Shown here: piece by piece, positions 25,811-35,314 of the stretch | Layout: every line of letters starts with the position of its first letter | Position numbering within the stretch: the stretch's first letter is position 1 | Assembly: GCA_048498035.1 (NCBI GenBank) | Contig: JBEHYT010000005.1 | Coordinates: forward strand, 124,001-188,000 | Length of the DNA: 64,000 bases | Reading direction: 5' to 3' | DNA from: CADEDV01 sp048498035 | GTDB lineage: Bacteria > Bacteroidota > Bacteroidia > Chitinophagales > Chitinophagaceae | Position numbers and translations under genes: made by a program | Notes under the pieces: generated by a model | Told to the model about the DNA's origin: nothing | The model's input: only the letters and a program-made list of their open reading frames with translations | Databases searched by the model: none

Positions 25811-26532
25811 CAGTTAACCGTTAATTCGCATCCGTTACAAGGGCCATCACAGTAATAAATTTTGAATGACTGCCCTGCGGTTTTATCCGTTGTTATTCCC
25901 AGCGTTTTTAAAGTGCAGGCTTTGGTGCCTTCACAATCGCAACTGGCTTTACCAGGAAGCTGGAAAAAATAGCTAACTCCATAAATCCTTTGTTGGGCGT
26001 ATTTATCTGTAGTATTAGCATATTGATTTGCGATTTCCATTTGTAAGGATGGGTTAGCAAAGAATGTTTCCTTTTCTTCGCTCAGGTTTATCACCCTGTT
26101 TACACTATAACCTTTGTAAGTAAATGCACCTGTGCAGCTTCCTGAACAATTGCTGTGCATACATCCGAACCCTAATTCATCGATGAACGTCACCTGGCAG
26201 GCACCGCCGCCACTGCAAATACAATGGTAAGTAGCAAATCCAATGGGAAGGGGACGGGAGGCAAAGCCATCCAGTGCAAATGAATAGTCCTTTGGTAATT
26301 CAACCCGTATTTCCGAATTATCGGTAGCAAGACAAATTTTAGTTCCTGCTGGCAAGAAGATGCCAGTTTCACCAACCTTCACCGGCTTGACGGCAATGAA
26401 TTCCTTACTACACTCAGCAGGTAATACTGTTTTATCAGCACTCACATTTTTTTCAGTAGCCTGTGGCTCTTTCTTATTACAGGCCACGAACAATACAATT
26501 GCACACAAAGCACTCATCACGGTTGTTTTCAT
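25810..26532 (-). CDS. Cysteine-rich lipoprotein of unknown function
   Basis: The chosen start is the ATG at 26532 (240 residues), which gives a lipoprotein signal peptide ending LFVAC-NKKEPQ. The longer frame to 26631 would overlap traG. The mature protein has three cysteine clusters: CICSGGGACQ with GCMHSNCSGSCTG, CDCEGTKAC, and CDGPCNGC at the C-terminus. This is an unusual density for an exported Bacteroidota protein and suggests several disulfides or metal binding. It lies 28 bp after traG in the transfer operon. No family was recognised. Confidence 0.55.
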   Translation of the reverse strand: MKTTVMSALCAIVLFVACNKKEPQATEKNVSADKTVLPAECSKEFIAVKPVKVGETGIFLPAGTKICLATDNSEIRVELPKDYSFALDGFASRPLPIGFATYHCICSGGGACQVTFIDELGFGCMHSNCSGSCTGAFTYKGYSVNRVINLSEEKETFFANPSLQMEIANQYANTTDKYAQQRIYGVSYFFQLPGKASCDCEGTKACTLKTLGITTDKTAGQSFKIYYCDGPCNGCELTVN

Positions 26533-26560
26533 AATTGTTGTTTTATTGGTTAAGAATAAA

Positions 26561-29026
26561 TTACTTGTTTCTGATTTCATTCGCCATTGCTGCGATTCCT
26601 TTCTGCATGTCGCCATCAAACGAGGCAGCATACTGCATCAACTTTACTTTCTCCGTTTCTTCGGTCGTATAAGCAAGATATTCTTCCAGTGATACTTCCG
26701 TCCGGTACACTTTAGATAGCATTCCTCCAAGAGATATAAAAACCTCTTTGTACTTCTTAGTTGGATCGTTTGCTTTGTTGATAGAAAGTACCAGTGCCTT
26801 TTCTTTTTCTGTTAGCCCAAGCAGTTCCTGTATCTGATCAAACTTGTTTTGATACTTTGATTGATCGAGTAATATTTTACAATCAGAATTATTAATGATT
26901 GCCTGTTTAACAACAGGAGAAGAAATAATATCTTCCACTTCCTGAGTTACAACGATTGCTTCACCAAAGAACTTCCTGACAGTTTTGAACAGGTATTTGA
27001 TATACTCTGCCATCCCTTCTTTCGCAATGGCTTTCCAGGCTTCTTCAATTAAAATCATTTTGCGGATTCCTTTTAGTTTACGCATCTTGGAAATAAATAC
27101 TTCCATGATAATGATGGTAACAACAGGAAATAGAATAGGATGATCTTTAATATTGTCCAGTTCAAAAACAATGAACCTTTCCTGGAGCATCTCTAAGTCT
27201 TTGGTGGCATTTAACAGGTAGTCAAACTCTCCACCCTTATAATAAGGACGGAGTACATATAGGAAGTTCGACACATCAAAATCTTTTTCTTTTACCTTAT
27301 CGCCTAATAACACCTTAACAAAATCCTCTTGCAGAAACTCGTAGAACGTATCAAAACAGGCAAACAGTGAAGGGTCATTTTCCAACTTTTCATAATAGAG
27401 TTGCAAGGCATTGGATAAAGCCACATACTCAGACCGGTTAAAAGTTTCATTGTCTTTTTTCCAGAGGGCAAGCAACAGTGTCTTGATACTTTCCTTCTTT
27501 TCAGTATCCAGAACATCACCCTGGCCAATGTAAAAGGGGTTAAAGCGGATTGGGTTCTTTTCATCATAAGTGAAATAATAACCATTGACCATTTGGCAAA
27601 GCCCTTTATAACTATGGCCTACATCAACTAAAACAATATGTGTTCCCTGTTCGTAATACGAACGTACCATGTGATTGGTAAAAAATGATTTGCCACTTCC
27701 CGAGGGACCGAGAATGAATTTATTGCGGTTGGTGACGATGCCTTTCTGCATTGGTTCATCGGATATATCCACATGAACCGGTTTACCGGAAAGGCGATCT
27801 CCCAACCGTATGCCGACAGGCGATATGGAAGAGCGGTAATTAGTTTCTAAATTCAAAAAGCAACAAGCCTGTTCTGCAAACGTGTCAAAACTATCATTCA
27901 TAGGAAAGTCCGCTTCATTACCTGGTATGCCCGCCCAGAAGATTTGCGGAGCGCCTGAAAGCTCCTGCTTCGGAACAGCATCCATCTGGGACAGGGCTGA
28001 TGATACCATGTTCCTTGTTTCCTTTAGCCCATCCTTGTTATCTGTCCATACCAGTACATTGAAGTGAGCTTTCACGGGTAGGCGTTGCTGAGCAATCGCT
28101 TCATTTAAAAATTCATTAGTGGCATCACGGCTGATGGTATTCTCTCTTGAATAGGCACTGAGTGATTGTAAACGCAGACGCTTACTTTCCAGTTTTTGTA
28201 TAGCCTTCTGCTGATCCTCAATAAAAATGTATTGATTGAAAATATGGTTACAGGGAAGCAGTTGTCCCAGCGGAGAAGCAAAGCCGACACTGAATTTTGT
28301 TTTATCTGTTGAATATTTATCGTAATTAATTCTTGAGCCGCAGTAGGCGGGCAGGTCAGCTGCATCTGACAGCGTAAATAACTGACAATGATTATTGCCA
28401 ACCTGTATTCCATCATTAAAACTGATGTCATGTAGAAGAAATGAATGTTCATTGGGTTGAAGATTCATATAGCGTTCAACCAAACCGCAGTATTGGCCGT
28501 TACCGGTGAGTTCTTCATTAGTCAGTCTTTTCAATTGTAGAAAGCCACTGTCTTTTAAAATTCTTTCAAATTGCCCGGAAGAATCTAAAAAGTCCTGCAA
28601 TAGCTGTGACTTTAATGTTTCATCAGGAACAATGGAACGGCGCAATAGATTTGAGAACAGGGAACTCCCTGACTTTCTTCCCGCAGGTTTCTTTGTCAGC
28701 ATAATATAGCACTGGTGTTCCAGGTAGGGACGTTCATTAAAGAAACGTTCACTGCTTCTTGATAAAAAGCTTTTATCATCCTTCGTAAAATCTGCAGCAT
28801 ATTTATTTTCCGTGAACCAGTCCTGTTTATGAAAAATAGTATGGCGGGGTAGTATCTTAATAGCTTTAATTAGTGCCTGGTGAAGGGCTTCATATTCCTG
28901 ATCGGATAAGGTAAATAGTTCGGGCAGTGTAACTTCATAAGCAATAGTTACATCTCCCTGCTTGGAAAGGATGCAATCATGCTCTACGCCGAAAATGGGC
29001 AATATATCTTTTAATTCTTTTTGCAT
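26561..29026 (-). CDS. traG: Conjugation ATPase TraG (VirB4 family)
   Basis: The start at 29026 (MQKELKDILPIFGVEHD, 821 residues) is chosen because this is the conserved N-terminus. The frame stays open to 29260 only by overlapping traF in another frame. The Walker A motif is FILGPSGSGKSFFTNHM, Walker B is RKMILIEEAWKAIA, and GKPVHVDISDEP precedes the ATPase core. TraG is the VirB4-type motor of Bacteroidetes conjugation systems and works at the inner membrane. Its start overlaps the end of traF by 16 bp. Confidence 0.92.
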   Translation of the reverse strand: MQKELKDILPIFGVEHDCILSKQGDVTIAYEVTLPELFTLSDQEYEALHQALIKAIKILPRHTIFHKQDWFTENKYAADFTKDDKSFLSRSSERFFNERPYLEHQCYIMLTKKPAGRKSGSSLFSNLLRRSIVPDETLKSQLLQDFLDSSGQFERILKDSGFLQLKRLTNEELTGNGQYCGLVERYMNLQPNEHSFLLHDISFNDGIQVGNNHCQLFTLSDAADLPAYCGSRINYDKYSTDKTKFSVGFASPLGQLLPCNHIFNQYIFIEDQQKAIQKLESKRLRLQSLSAYSRENTISRDATNEFLNEAIAQQRLPVKAHFNVLVWTDNKDGLKETRNMVSSALSQMDAVPKQELSGAPQIFWAGIPGNEADFPMNDSFDTFAEQACCFLNLETNYRSSISPVGIRLGDRLSGKPVHVDISDEPMQKGIVTNRNKFILGPSGSGKSFFTNHMVRSYYEQGTHIVLVDVGHSYKGLCQMVNGYYFTYDEKNPIRFNPFYIGQGDVLDTEKKESIKTLLLALWKKDNETFNRSEYVALSNALQLYYEKLENDPSLFACFDTFYEFLQEDFVKVLLGDKVKEKDFDVSNFLYVLRPYYKGGEFDYLLNATKDLEMLQERFIVFELDNIKDHPILFPVVTIIIMEVFISKMRKLKGIRKMILIEEAWKAIAKEGMAEYIKYLFKTVRKFFGEAIVVTQEVEDIISSPVVKQAIINNSDCKILLDQSKYQNKFDQIQELLGLTEKEKALVLSINKANDPTKKYKEVFISLGGMLSKVYRTEVSLEEYLAYTTEETEKVKLMQYAASFDGDMQKGIAAMANEIRNK

Positions 29027-29337
29027 AACCCGGTAAATACGTTTCTTGAATAACTTTTTACAACTGTTGGGATACTTCGTTTCGCCAAACTTTTCATCAT
29101 GCCGTGTTCCCCATATTTTCGGCTTAGTTTGTAGACGTGCATAAATAAGGCGGTGCCACTGCCAGCAATTATCGCAAGACAAATAAAAGTGTTGATGCCA
29201 CAGATATAGAGTACGGCAAAAATGATAAGTAGTGCTAACAGTCCGCCACCAAGCCACCATATGTATTGTGCTTTGAGCCCCTTAAATTCTATAGGCTTAT
29301 TGATTCCCTTGTTGATTGTATACACACTTGTTGCCAT
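29011..29337 (-). CDS. traF: Conjugative transposon protein TraF (DUF4133)
   Basis: The 108-residue protein has two adjacent membrane segments (IWWLGGGLLALLIIFAVLYI and FICLAIIAGSGTALFMHVY). It begins MATSVYTINKGINKPIEFKG, the signature start of DUF4133, and is of VirB3-like size. It is directly upstream of and overlapping traG. TraE, normally its immediate neighbour, is 7 kb upstream here because three other genes lie in between. Confidence 0.88.
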   Translation of the reverse strand: MATSVYTINKGINKPIEFKGLKAQYIWWLGGGLLALLIIFAVLYICGINTFICLAIIAGSGTALFMHVYKLSRKYGEHGMMKSLAKRSIPTVVKSYSRNVFTGLCKKN

Positions 29338-29348
29338 AACTTCCTTAT

Positions 29349-32300
29349 TTATAATTTTATTCCCCGGCTCTTTCTTATCCGTAAAACCGGGTCTTGTTTT
29401 TTGGTGACCGCTTCCATTTTAATAACCGGCGTTTCTTTCAGATCTTCTGCTTCCACTAATTCAGGTGTTTCTTTCTCCTTATGCTCCTGCTCTTGTTTTA
29501 ATTTGTTTTCCTGTATTGTCAGGCTTATCTCTCTTTCAAGTCTTGACAGATCCTGCTTCATTGTTTTAAGTGCTTCCTCTTTCTCAAAAGGTTTTTCGAT
29601 CAGGCTGCGCAGTACAGGCATATTGATATTCAGTTCCTGCAATTCTTTTAGATATTGATCTCTGATTTTCGAAACCCGGTCTACAGCATTTATGAAATGC
29701 CGGGCAGCAATCTTTGGGTTATCCGCTGCCGGGTGTCCCTGGTTGTAGGTGTATTTAACACCACCATCTTTATGCTGCACATAAAATGCGTTCTGCATAC
29801 GGTATAGATACCCGCCTTTTTCCTGGTAGCTCTCCTGTTGCTGGCGGATATAACAGTCAAACCCATACAAGCTGCCTATCTTATGATCTGTTGTATGCCC
29901 ATCACCTGGTTTCCAGTTTTTATAGAGATTGATGATATAGTTGCCGATCTGTTCAGCATCTATACTGGCAATTCCATTTAACTGAATGGGATTTACTTTG
30001 CTTCCTTCCTTATCGTAGGTAAGCTGTGAGGTATACAATTTTTCATCTCTTGTCAGTTGAGATAGCAGGGTTTCAACCGTTGAGTGATCTGCCTCCAGTC
30101 TTTCTAAGCGGAACCTTGATCTTGCCACTTCCTTGAAGTGAACCGAACGAAGGCTTTCCAGTACCGCAACTTTCTTTTCTAATTTCGATTTTTCCATTAG
30201 ACTGGTATCGCCCGAGAGAATAGCTATGTATTCAGAAAAATTCATCCCACTTTTTTCATCCATTGCTCCTTCATCAATACTACGCACATTCAGTTCGCAA
30301 TTCTTCATTTGAGAAATAAATGTTTGCTTATTCTTCAGCAAATTGAACTTGTAGTTATCCAGCGATTGTTCCACAGCGTAGATATAATTTTTAACTTCAT
30401 TGTTATAATATTCTTTAGCAATCTGATTTCCTTGTCTTGCACCCCGTCCGTTTCTTTGCTCTAGTTCAGAAGGTTTCCAGGGAATATCCAGGTGATGCAT
30501 TCCTACCACCCGTTGTTGCACATTGAGTCCGGTTCCGGCTTTATCAGTACTGCCAAGCAATATTCTGATTTGTCCGCTATTCATTTTTCGGAACAGTTCA
30601 GGTTTTTTATGATCTGTCCATTCATGGATGAAAGTAATTTCGTGAGCAGGTATATTATATTCGCTGACTAATTTTTCTTTTAGTGCATCATACAAGTTGA
30701 ATGTATCCGGTTTAGGAGTACCGATGTCAGAAAAAATGATCTGCGTTCCCTTATATTCAGTAGTGGCTGCATAAATCTCACTTGTCTTTTTTGCGCAAAC
30801 ACTAATTTTATTGCTGGGATGGTCATCATATTTATAAGGATCAATCAGCCGCATATCAGCTGCCATCTTTTTGGCATAGTTGGTAGCGATCAGCATACGG
30901 CCTTTATCTTCGTCTTCCGTCAGAGGTCGTCTTCCGATTAGCGTAGCATCACCTGTCTTCGCAAATGCCATCAGGTTTTTGATAAATTCCTGTTGTTCGT
31001 CGCTTGGCTTGATATTGACAAGCTCTTCATTTAACTGCGGTTTATCAAGCCGTATATGTTTGGCCGTTTTATAATCGGTAATCTCATTATAGAATAAAGC
31101 GAGTTCTGGTACTTTGATAAAATGGCGAAACCTTTCTTTAGCAATAATTTCATTGGTGACTGAGAATTCAAAATCGGTAGTCTTCTTTGCAAACACCGCT
31201 GCCCATCCGTCAAAGTTTTCAATCCGCTGACGTTTCATTTCTTCAGGACGGAGATACTTGAACAATAGATACATTTCAGTCAGGCTATTCGATATAGGAG
31301 TGCCGGATAAAAAAGTGACACAGAGATCTGAATTGAATTTCGATTGCAGTTCACGAACGGCGAACAGCATATTTAGTGCCTTCTGACTCCCTTCCATATT
31401 ACCAAGTCCTGCCACCCGGTTATGACGGGTAGTAAATGTGAGATTCTTAAATTTATGTGATTCATCTACGAACAGGTGATCAATACCAAGCTCTTTAAAG
31501 TTGATATCGGTGTCTTTTTTACTTTCGATTTTATGCAGGACAACCTGCAAGTTGATATTCAGATTATTTTTTCTTACTTCAAGTCCTTTCAGCATTTTCT
31601 TGGAAATACTGCCGCCAAGCTCTTTTAGAGTCTGTAGATCCTGTTCCACGTTTTCCAGTTCCGCTTCGAGGATTTGTTTTTGTATCTCCGGTGACTGCGG
31701 AATTTTTCCAAACTGATCATGCGTAAGTATGATGCAATCCCAGTTATTATTTTTAATTGCATGAAATAAACGCTGTCTCTTAGCCGGTGTAAAATCATTT
31801 TCACCGGGGTAAAGAAATTTAGCGGAAGGATACGCTTTCCGGTATGCATCGGCAATTTGAGATACATTGGCTTTTAACGCAATGATCATCGGTTTATGTA
31901 CAATGCCAAGGCGTTTCATTTCGTGGGCGGCAACGACCATCGTAAGTGTTTTGCCAAGCCCTACTTCATGATCTATTAATGCACCTCTGTTTTGTATGAT
32001 ACGCCAGGCAGCGTTTTTCTGTGAGTCATAGAGGTCGGCAATACCCAATGCATTCCGGTCAAGTCCGGGAAAACTCAAGTGATGTCCATTGTATTCCCTT
32101 AGTACATAACAATTAAAAGTATCGTTGTACAGTTGTTCAATAAACTTCTTATCTTTTTCCGGTAGTTCATTTAGCCATTCCACAAACTTTTGCCGGATGG
32201 ATTCAATCTTCTGATGGGCTAACTGTGTTGCTTCATTATCAGGCTTCCTGATTTTATTGTCACCCGAGCCTACTTCATATGTAAAGAAAGGTGCTGTATT

Positions 32301-34844
32301 TTCCAATGCATGTTCCATCGTGACATAGCCATACATGGTTTTGCCACTTTTTGGCGTTACGGCAAATTCCTCATTCACCTTTGCATTGTTATGGCCGGGA
32401 ATAACTTTAAAGCTGTCAACAGAAGAAAGATAATTGACGGTTGTATCCGTTTCAAATAGCTGGCTGGCAAAACGCTGATAATAATCAATCGGCATCCATC
32501 GTTCACCCATATTGAAATCGAGTAATTCAAAAGGTATTTTCTCTGGCTGAACTTTGGTTATTGCTTCGAGACTTCTATGTAACTGTTTATCTTTTATATC
32601 AGCTTCTTTTGCAACTGTGAGCTTGGCAACAACATTTCCACTTAGGTATTGATCTGCTGTTTCCCAATTGTTGGAAGCTGGATTTAAATAGATATGTTGC
32701 TCTAAGGCTGCGATGGTTTCACCTTCTGTGTTACCAGTAGTCTTTGCGATAAAATCTATTTCTACTCTGCCTCTTTCATTCAGGCAATGTGCCAAAGCTT
32801 CAGCAGGATCATCCGTTGTAAATGTTTCCTGTTTTTTAAATAATGGCTGAAAGAAAATATCTGCTTTAATAAATTGGTCACCTTCTTTTCTTTCAAGTGA
32901 AGACAGCGTAATAAATCCTAACGAATCATCTAGTATATGCTTTCTGTTAGAACTTTGATTGAGCAGGCCATGCTGTACCTGGAATTTTTGGTAGGCCCCA
33001 TTTAATTCTTTACGAAGTGACGTATTTTCTGTACCTGCCGCATTCTCTTTATCTACCAATATAAAATACAGATCCCTTACCTGTACATATTGCTGGTAGA
33101 ATGAAGAGTTTTTTCCATTGAGTGAAAACGCTTTGAATTCAGCCTGGTTATGTTCATTATCGATGTTGTGAATAGTACCGGCAGTTCCGTTATGAATGAC
33201 AATTGTACCATCTCTGTAATGCGGTTTCAGCTCATTGAAAAATTCTGTAGGACGGGACAACCCGAATGATGATTCAAAATGTTTTTCCCCTTCATACCTG
33301 AAATCATAACGGTAATCCTTCAGTTGCAGGGAAATACTTTCTAAGTCCCTGACTAATCCCGACCCGGTCAGCCAGTTGCGGGAAGTAATGATTTCACTTA
33401 AGTTGGATTGGAGGCGGTAAATGTAAAACGGGCGATTTTTCTCTTTGGCAGTCAGCAAAACAATACTTTCATGTTCTGGCTTTTCAGTAGTCTTTACAAA
33501 TGCAGCTACCCTGACAGTCTGTTTTTGAATAATAGTTTGATCACCGTCATTTATATAGGCCATGGCACGGTTCACATTCTCAGCCGCTCCTGAATCAAAT
33601 AAACCCAGCTGCACTCCTTCGACATCAACTTTATCTTCAGGAAGAGGAAGAAAAGTCAATTCCTTTCCTTCTTTAATTGCTTGACTCAGTTGTATACGTT
33701 GATAATGCTCTTGGTTGAACCTTGAAGAAAATCCATCCTCAATTGTTGCAGCAAGTTTTTCAGCTATTCCATTAATATCTTTCTGCCAAACTTCGAGATG
33801 GGCATTCCCATATTGATTTTTTCCTGCTTTTATTTCATCAGCACAGATTATTTCAGGATGAGTTTCTATATATTGATTGAGATAGTATTTCCCAAACTCA
33901 TTTTCCAGTTCGATTGTGTCAAGCAATAATTGTTCATCATCCGATAAATTATTCTTAGCAGAATTCTTTTGAACAATAAGTAGATGATTGGGTGCCTCCG
34001 TGTTGCCAGTGTCTTTCATCAGGTTATCCGGCATTACAGCAAGGCTGATAAAATCCGATTTAGAAAAAAGATATTCCCGTACTGCTTTATTAGACGGACT
34101 GTTTAAAAAGGCATCTGTAGTTATATAGGCCATGATGCCGCCATCAGAAAGTTTGTCCAGTCCTTTTGCAAAAAAATAATTGTGTATTTTACCTGATATA
34201 GCTGCGTCAGGAAAGTTAGTATCGTGTACCAGGAAGTTTCCAAAAGGAATATTACTGACAACAAGATCATATTTACTGTTCTCCCTGTCCGGTGTTTCTT
34301 CAAAGCCACTGATATGCGTGATTGATTGAACCGGCAATGCACTGCACATGGCCTGCAATACCTTCCCGGTCAATACATCTTTTTCAACTGCTGTTATTTT
34401 TTGTAAATCATTGAAGGCTGAAACTGCTTCACTGATAAAAACGCCTGCACCGGCACTAGGTTCATATAAACCTTTAACTGCTATATTATGTTCCTGTAAT
34501 ACTTTATATAAAGTTTGAGGGACAACAGGTGGTGTATAAAAGGCAGTGAGTACGCTGTTCTTTAATGACTGGACAACTTGCTTATATACTGTATCACTGA
34601 ATGTTGATTTCAACAACTCGTGTAATTCCTGGATACTCTTGTACAACCGTAGATCTACTTTTGTCGCTCCCTGTTTTATCCACTCTTCTTTCGGTCCGTC
34701 TGGATAAAGTATAGCTTTAATTCCTCCAAAGCCACTATAGCGTTGTAGCTGCACCAATTCATCTGCCGATGGAGTATGACCATCCAGTGCAATTCGTATT
34801 GCTGCAATATTATCGTTCAGTTTATGTAATGCATTATAAGCCAT
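29349..34844 (-). CDS. N-6 DNA methyltransferase-like / SNF2-type helicase fusion, DarB-like
   Basis: The ATG at 34844 (1831 residues) is preferred to a GTG at 34850. The N-terminal methyltransferase-like domain has TAFYTPPVVPQTLY, YEPSAGAGVFISEAV (SAM-binding motif I) and DLVVSNIPFGNF in place of the catalytic NPPY/F. The helicase domain begins near residue 980: HEVGLGKTLTMVVAAHEM (Walker A), LFVDESHKFKNL (DExH box), FLSGTPISNSLTEMYLLF and the C-terminal GTGLNVQQRV with RNGRGARQGN. A coiled-coil tail follows. The architecture matches phage P1 DarB, which protects incoming DNA from type I restriction, and similar ICE proteins. It probably aids survival of transferred DNA in a new host (inference). 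Confidence 0.8.
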   Translation of the reverse strand: MAYNALHKLNDNIAAIRIALDGHTPSADELVQLQRYSGFGGIKAILYPDGPKEEWIKQGATKVDLRLYKSIQELHELLKSTFSDTVYKQVVQSLKNSVLTAFYTPPVVPQTLYKVLQEHNIAVKGLYEPSAGAGVFISEAVSAFNDLQKITAVEKDVLTGKVLQAMCSALPVQSITHISGFEETPDRENSKYDLVVSNIPFGNFLVHDTNFPDAAISGKIHNYFFAKGLDKLSDGGIMAYITTDAFLNSPSNKAVREYLFSKSDFISLAVMPDNLMKDTGNTEAPNHLLIVQKNSAKNNLSDDEQLLLDTIELENEFGKYYLNQYIETHPEIICADEIKAGKNQYGNAHLEVWQKDINGIAEKLAATIEDGFSSRFNQEHYQRIQLSQAIKEGKELTFLPLPEDKVDVEGVQLGLFDSGAAENVNRAMAYINDGDQTIIQKQTVRVAAFVKTTEKPEHESIVLLTAKEKNRPFYIYRLQSNLSEIITSRNWLTGSGLVRDLESISLQLKDYRYDFRYEGEKHFESSFGLSRPTEFFNELKPHYRDGTIVIHNGTAGTIHNIDNEHNQAEFKAFSLNGKNSSFYQQYVQVRDLYFILVDKENAAGTENTSLRKELNGAYQKFQVQHGLLNQSSNRKHILDDSLGFITLSSLERKEGDQFIKADIFFQPLFKKQETFTTDDPAEALAHCLNERGRVEIDFIAKTTGNTEGETIAALEQHIYLNPASNNWETADQYLSGNVVAKLTVAKEADIKDKQLHRSLEAITKVQPEKIPFELLDFNMGERWMPIDYYQRFASQLFETDTTVNYLSSVDSFKVIPGHNNAKVNEEFAVTPKSGKTMYGYVTMEHALENTAPFFTYEVGSGDNKIRKPDNEATQLAHQKIESIRQKFVEWLNELPEKDKKFIEQLYNDTFNCYVLREYNGHHLSFPGLDRNALGIADLYDSQKNAAWRIIQNRGALIDHEVGLGKTLTMVVAAHEMKRLGIVHKPMIIALKANVSQIADAYRKAYPSAKFLYPGENDFTPAKRQRLFHAIKNNNWDCIILTHDQFGKIPQSPEIQKQILEAELENVEQDLQTLKELGGSISKKMLKGLEVRKNNLNINLQVVLHKIESKKDTDINFKELGIDHLFVDESHKFKNLTFTTRHNRVAGLGNMEGSQKALNMLFAVRELQSKFNSDLCVTFLSGTPISNSLTEMYLLFKYLRPEEMKRQRIENFDGWAAVFAKKTTDFEFSVTNEIIAKERFRHFIKVPELALFYNEITDYKTAKHIRLDKPQLNEELVNIKPSDEQQEFIKNLMAFAKTGDATLIGRRPLTEDEDKGRMLIATNYAKKMAADMRLIDPYKYDDHPSNKISVCAKKTSEIYAATTEYKGTQIIFSDIGTPKPDTFNLYDALKEKLVSEYNIPAHEITFIHEWTDHKKPELFRKMNSGQIRILLGSTDKAGTGLNVQQRVVGMHHLDIPWKPSELEQRNGRGARQGNQIAKEYYNNEVKNYIYAVEQSLDNYKFNLLKNKQTFISQMKNCELNVRSIDEGAMDEKSGMNFSEYIAILSGDTSLMEKSKLEKKVAVLESLRSVHFKEVARSRFRLERLEADHSTVETLLSQLTRDEKLYTSQLTYDKEGSKVNPIQLNGIASIDAEQIGNYIINLYKNWKPGDGHTTDHKIGSLYGFDCYIRQQQESYQEKGGYLYRMQNAFYVQHKDGGVKYTYNQGHPAADNPKIAARHFINAVDRVSKIRDQYLKELQELNINMPVLRSLIEKPFEKEEALKTMKQDLSRLEREISLTIQENKLKQEQEHKEKETPELVEAEDLKETPVIKMEAVTKKQDPVLRIRKSRGIKL

Positions 34845-34849
34845 ACTCA

Positions 34850-35290
34850 CTATTCGCCGTTCACTTTAAAATATTCGTGCACCGCACCTACTACTGCATA
34901 GCGCAGGTACCGGTCATTCTCATTTTCTTCAGAGAAATTCAGCTCATGAAAAACAGGATCGCAGACGCTAATCAGGTTGATAATTTCAGTTTGCAGTATG
35001 CCTGTGTGATGAAACCTTCCAAATTCGCCGGGAAATTCATCCTCCAGTATTGCTTTGAGATAATTATATCGGGAGGGCTTTAATTGCCTGGTCATTTCCT
35101 CCATGCAACGCTCTTCGATAACCGTTGCCGGTTTATTATCAGCGACCAGTTGATCGATCAGACCTTCAATGAAGACTACGTTCTCATGCAAGTAGTCCGT
35201 TACCCTGTTTTCCTCTTCCAGCGTCAGAAACAGATCAGGATTATTATCGCGTACATAATCATGTAACTTCCTTATCAGTATTTCTTGCAT
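34850..35290 (-). CDS. DUF1896 family protein
   Basis: The 146-residue soluble, acidic, helical protein begins MQEILIRKLHDYVRDNNPDL. It contains VIEERCMEEMTRQLKPSRYNY and ILEDEFPGEF, the conserved DUF1896 features. Members are nearly always encoded beside the large methyltransferase-helicase gene of Bacteroidetes ICEs, as here, where its TAG stop overlaps the alternative GTG start of that gene. The function is unknown; it may be a partner or regulator of the large protein. Confidence 0.8.
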   Translation of the reverse strand: MQEILIRKLHDYVRDNNPDLFLTLEEENRVTDYLHENVVFIEGLIDQLVADNKPATVIEERCMEEMTRQLKPSRYNYLKAILEDEFPGEFGRFHHTGILQTEIINLISVCDPVFHELNFSEENENDRYLRYAVVGAVHEYFKVNGE

Positions 35291-35314
35291 ACCAGCTGTT
35301 TTAATGTTTGGTCA

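Noticed and set aside
26533..26631. 33-codon N-terminal extension of the cysteine-rich lipoprotein
   Set aside because: It would overlap traG and precede a good lipoprotein signal peptide.
29027..29260. 78-codon N-terminal extension of TraG
   Set aside because: It is traF read in another frame; the conserved TraG start is at 29026.
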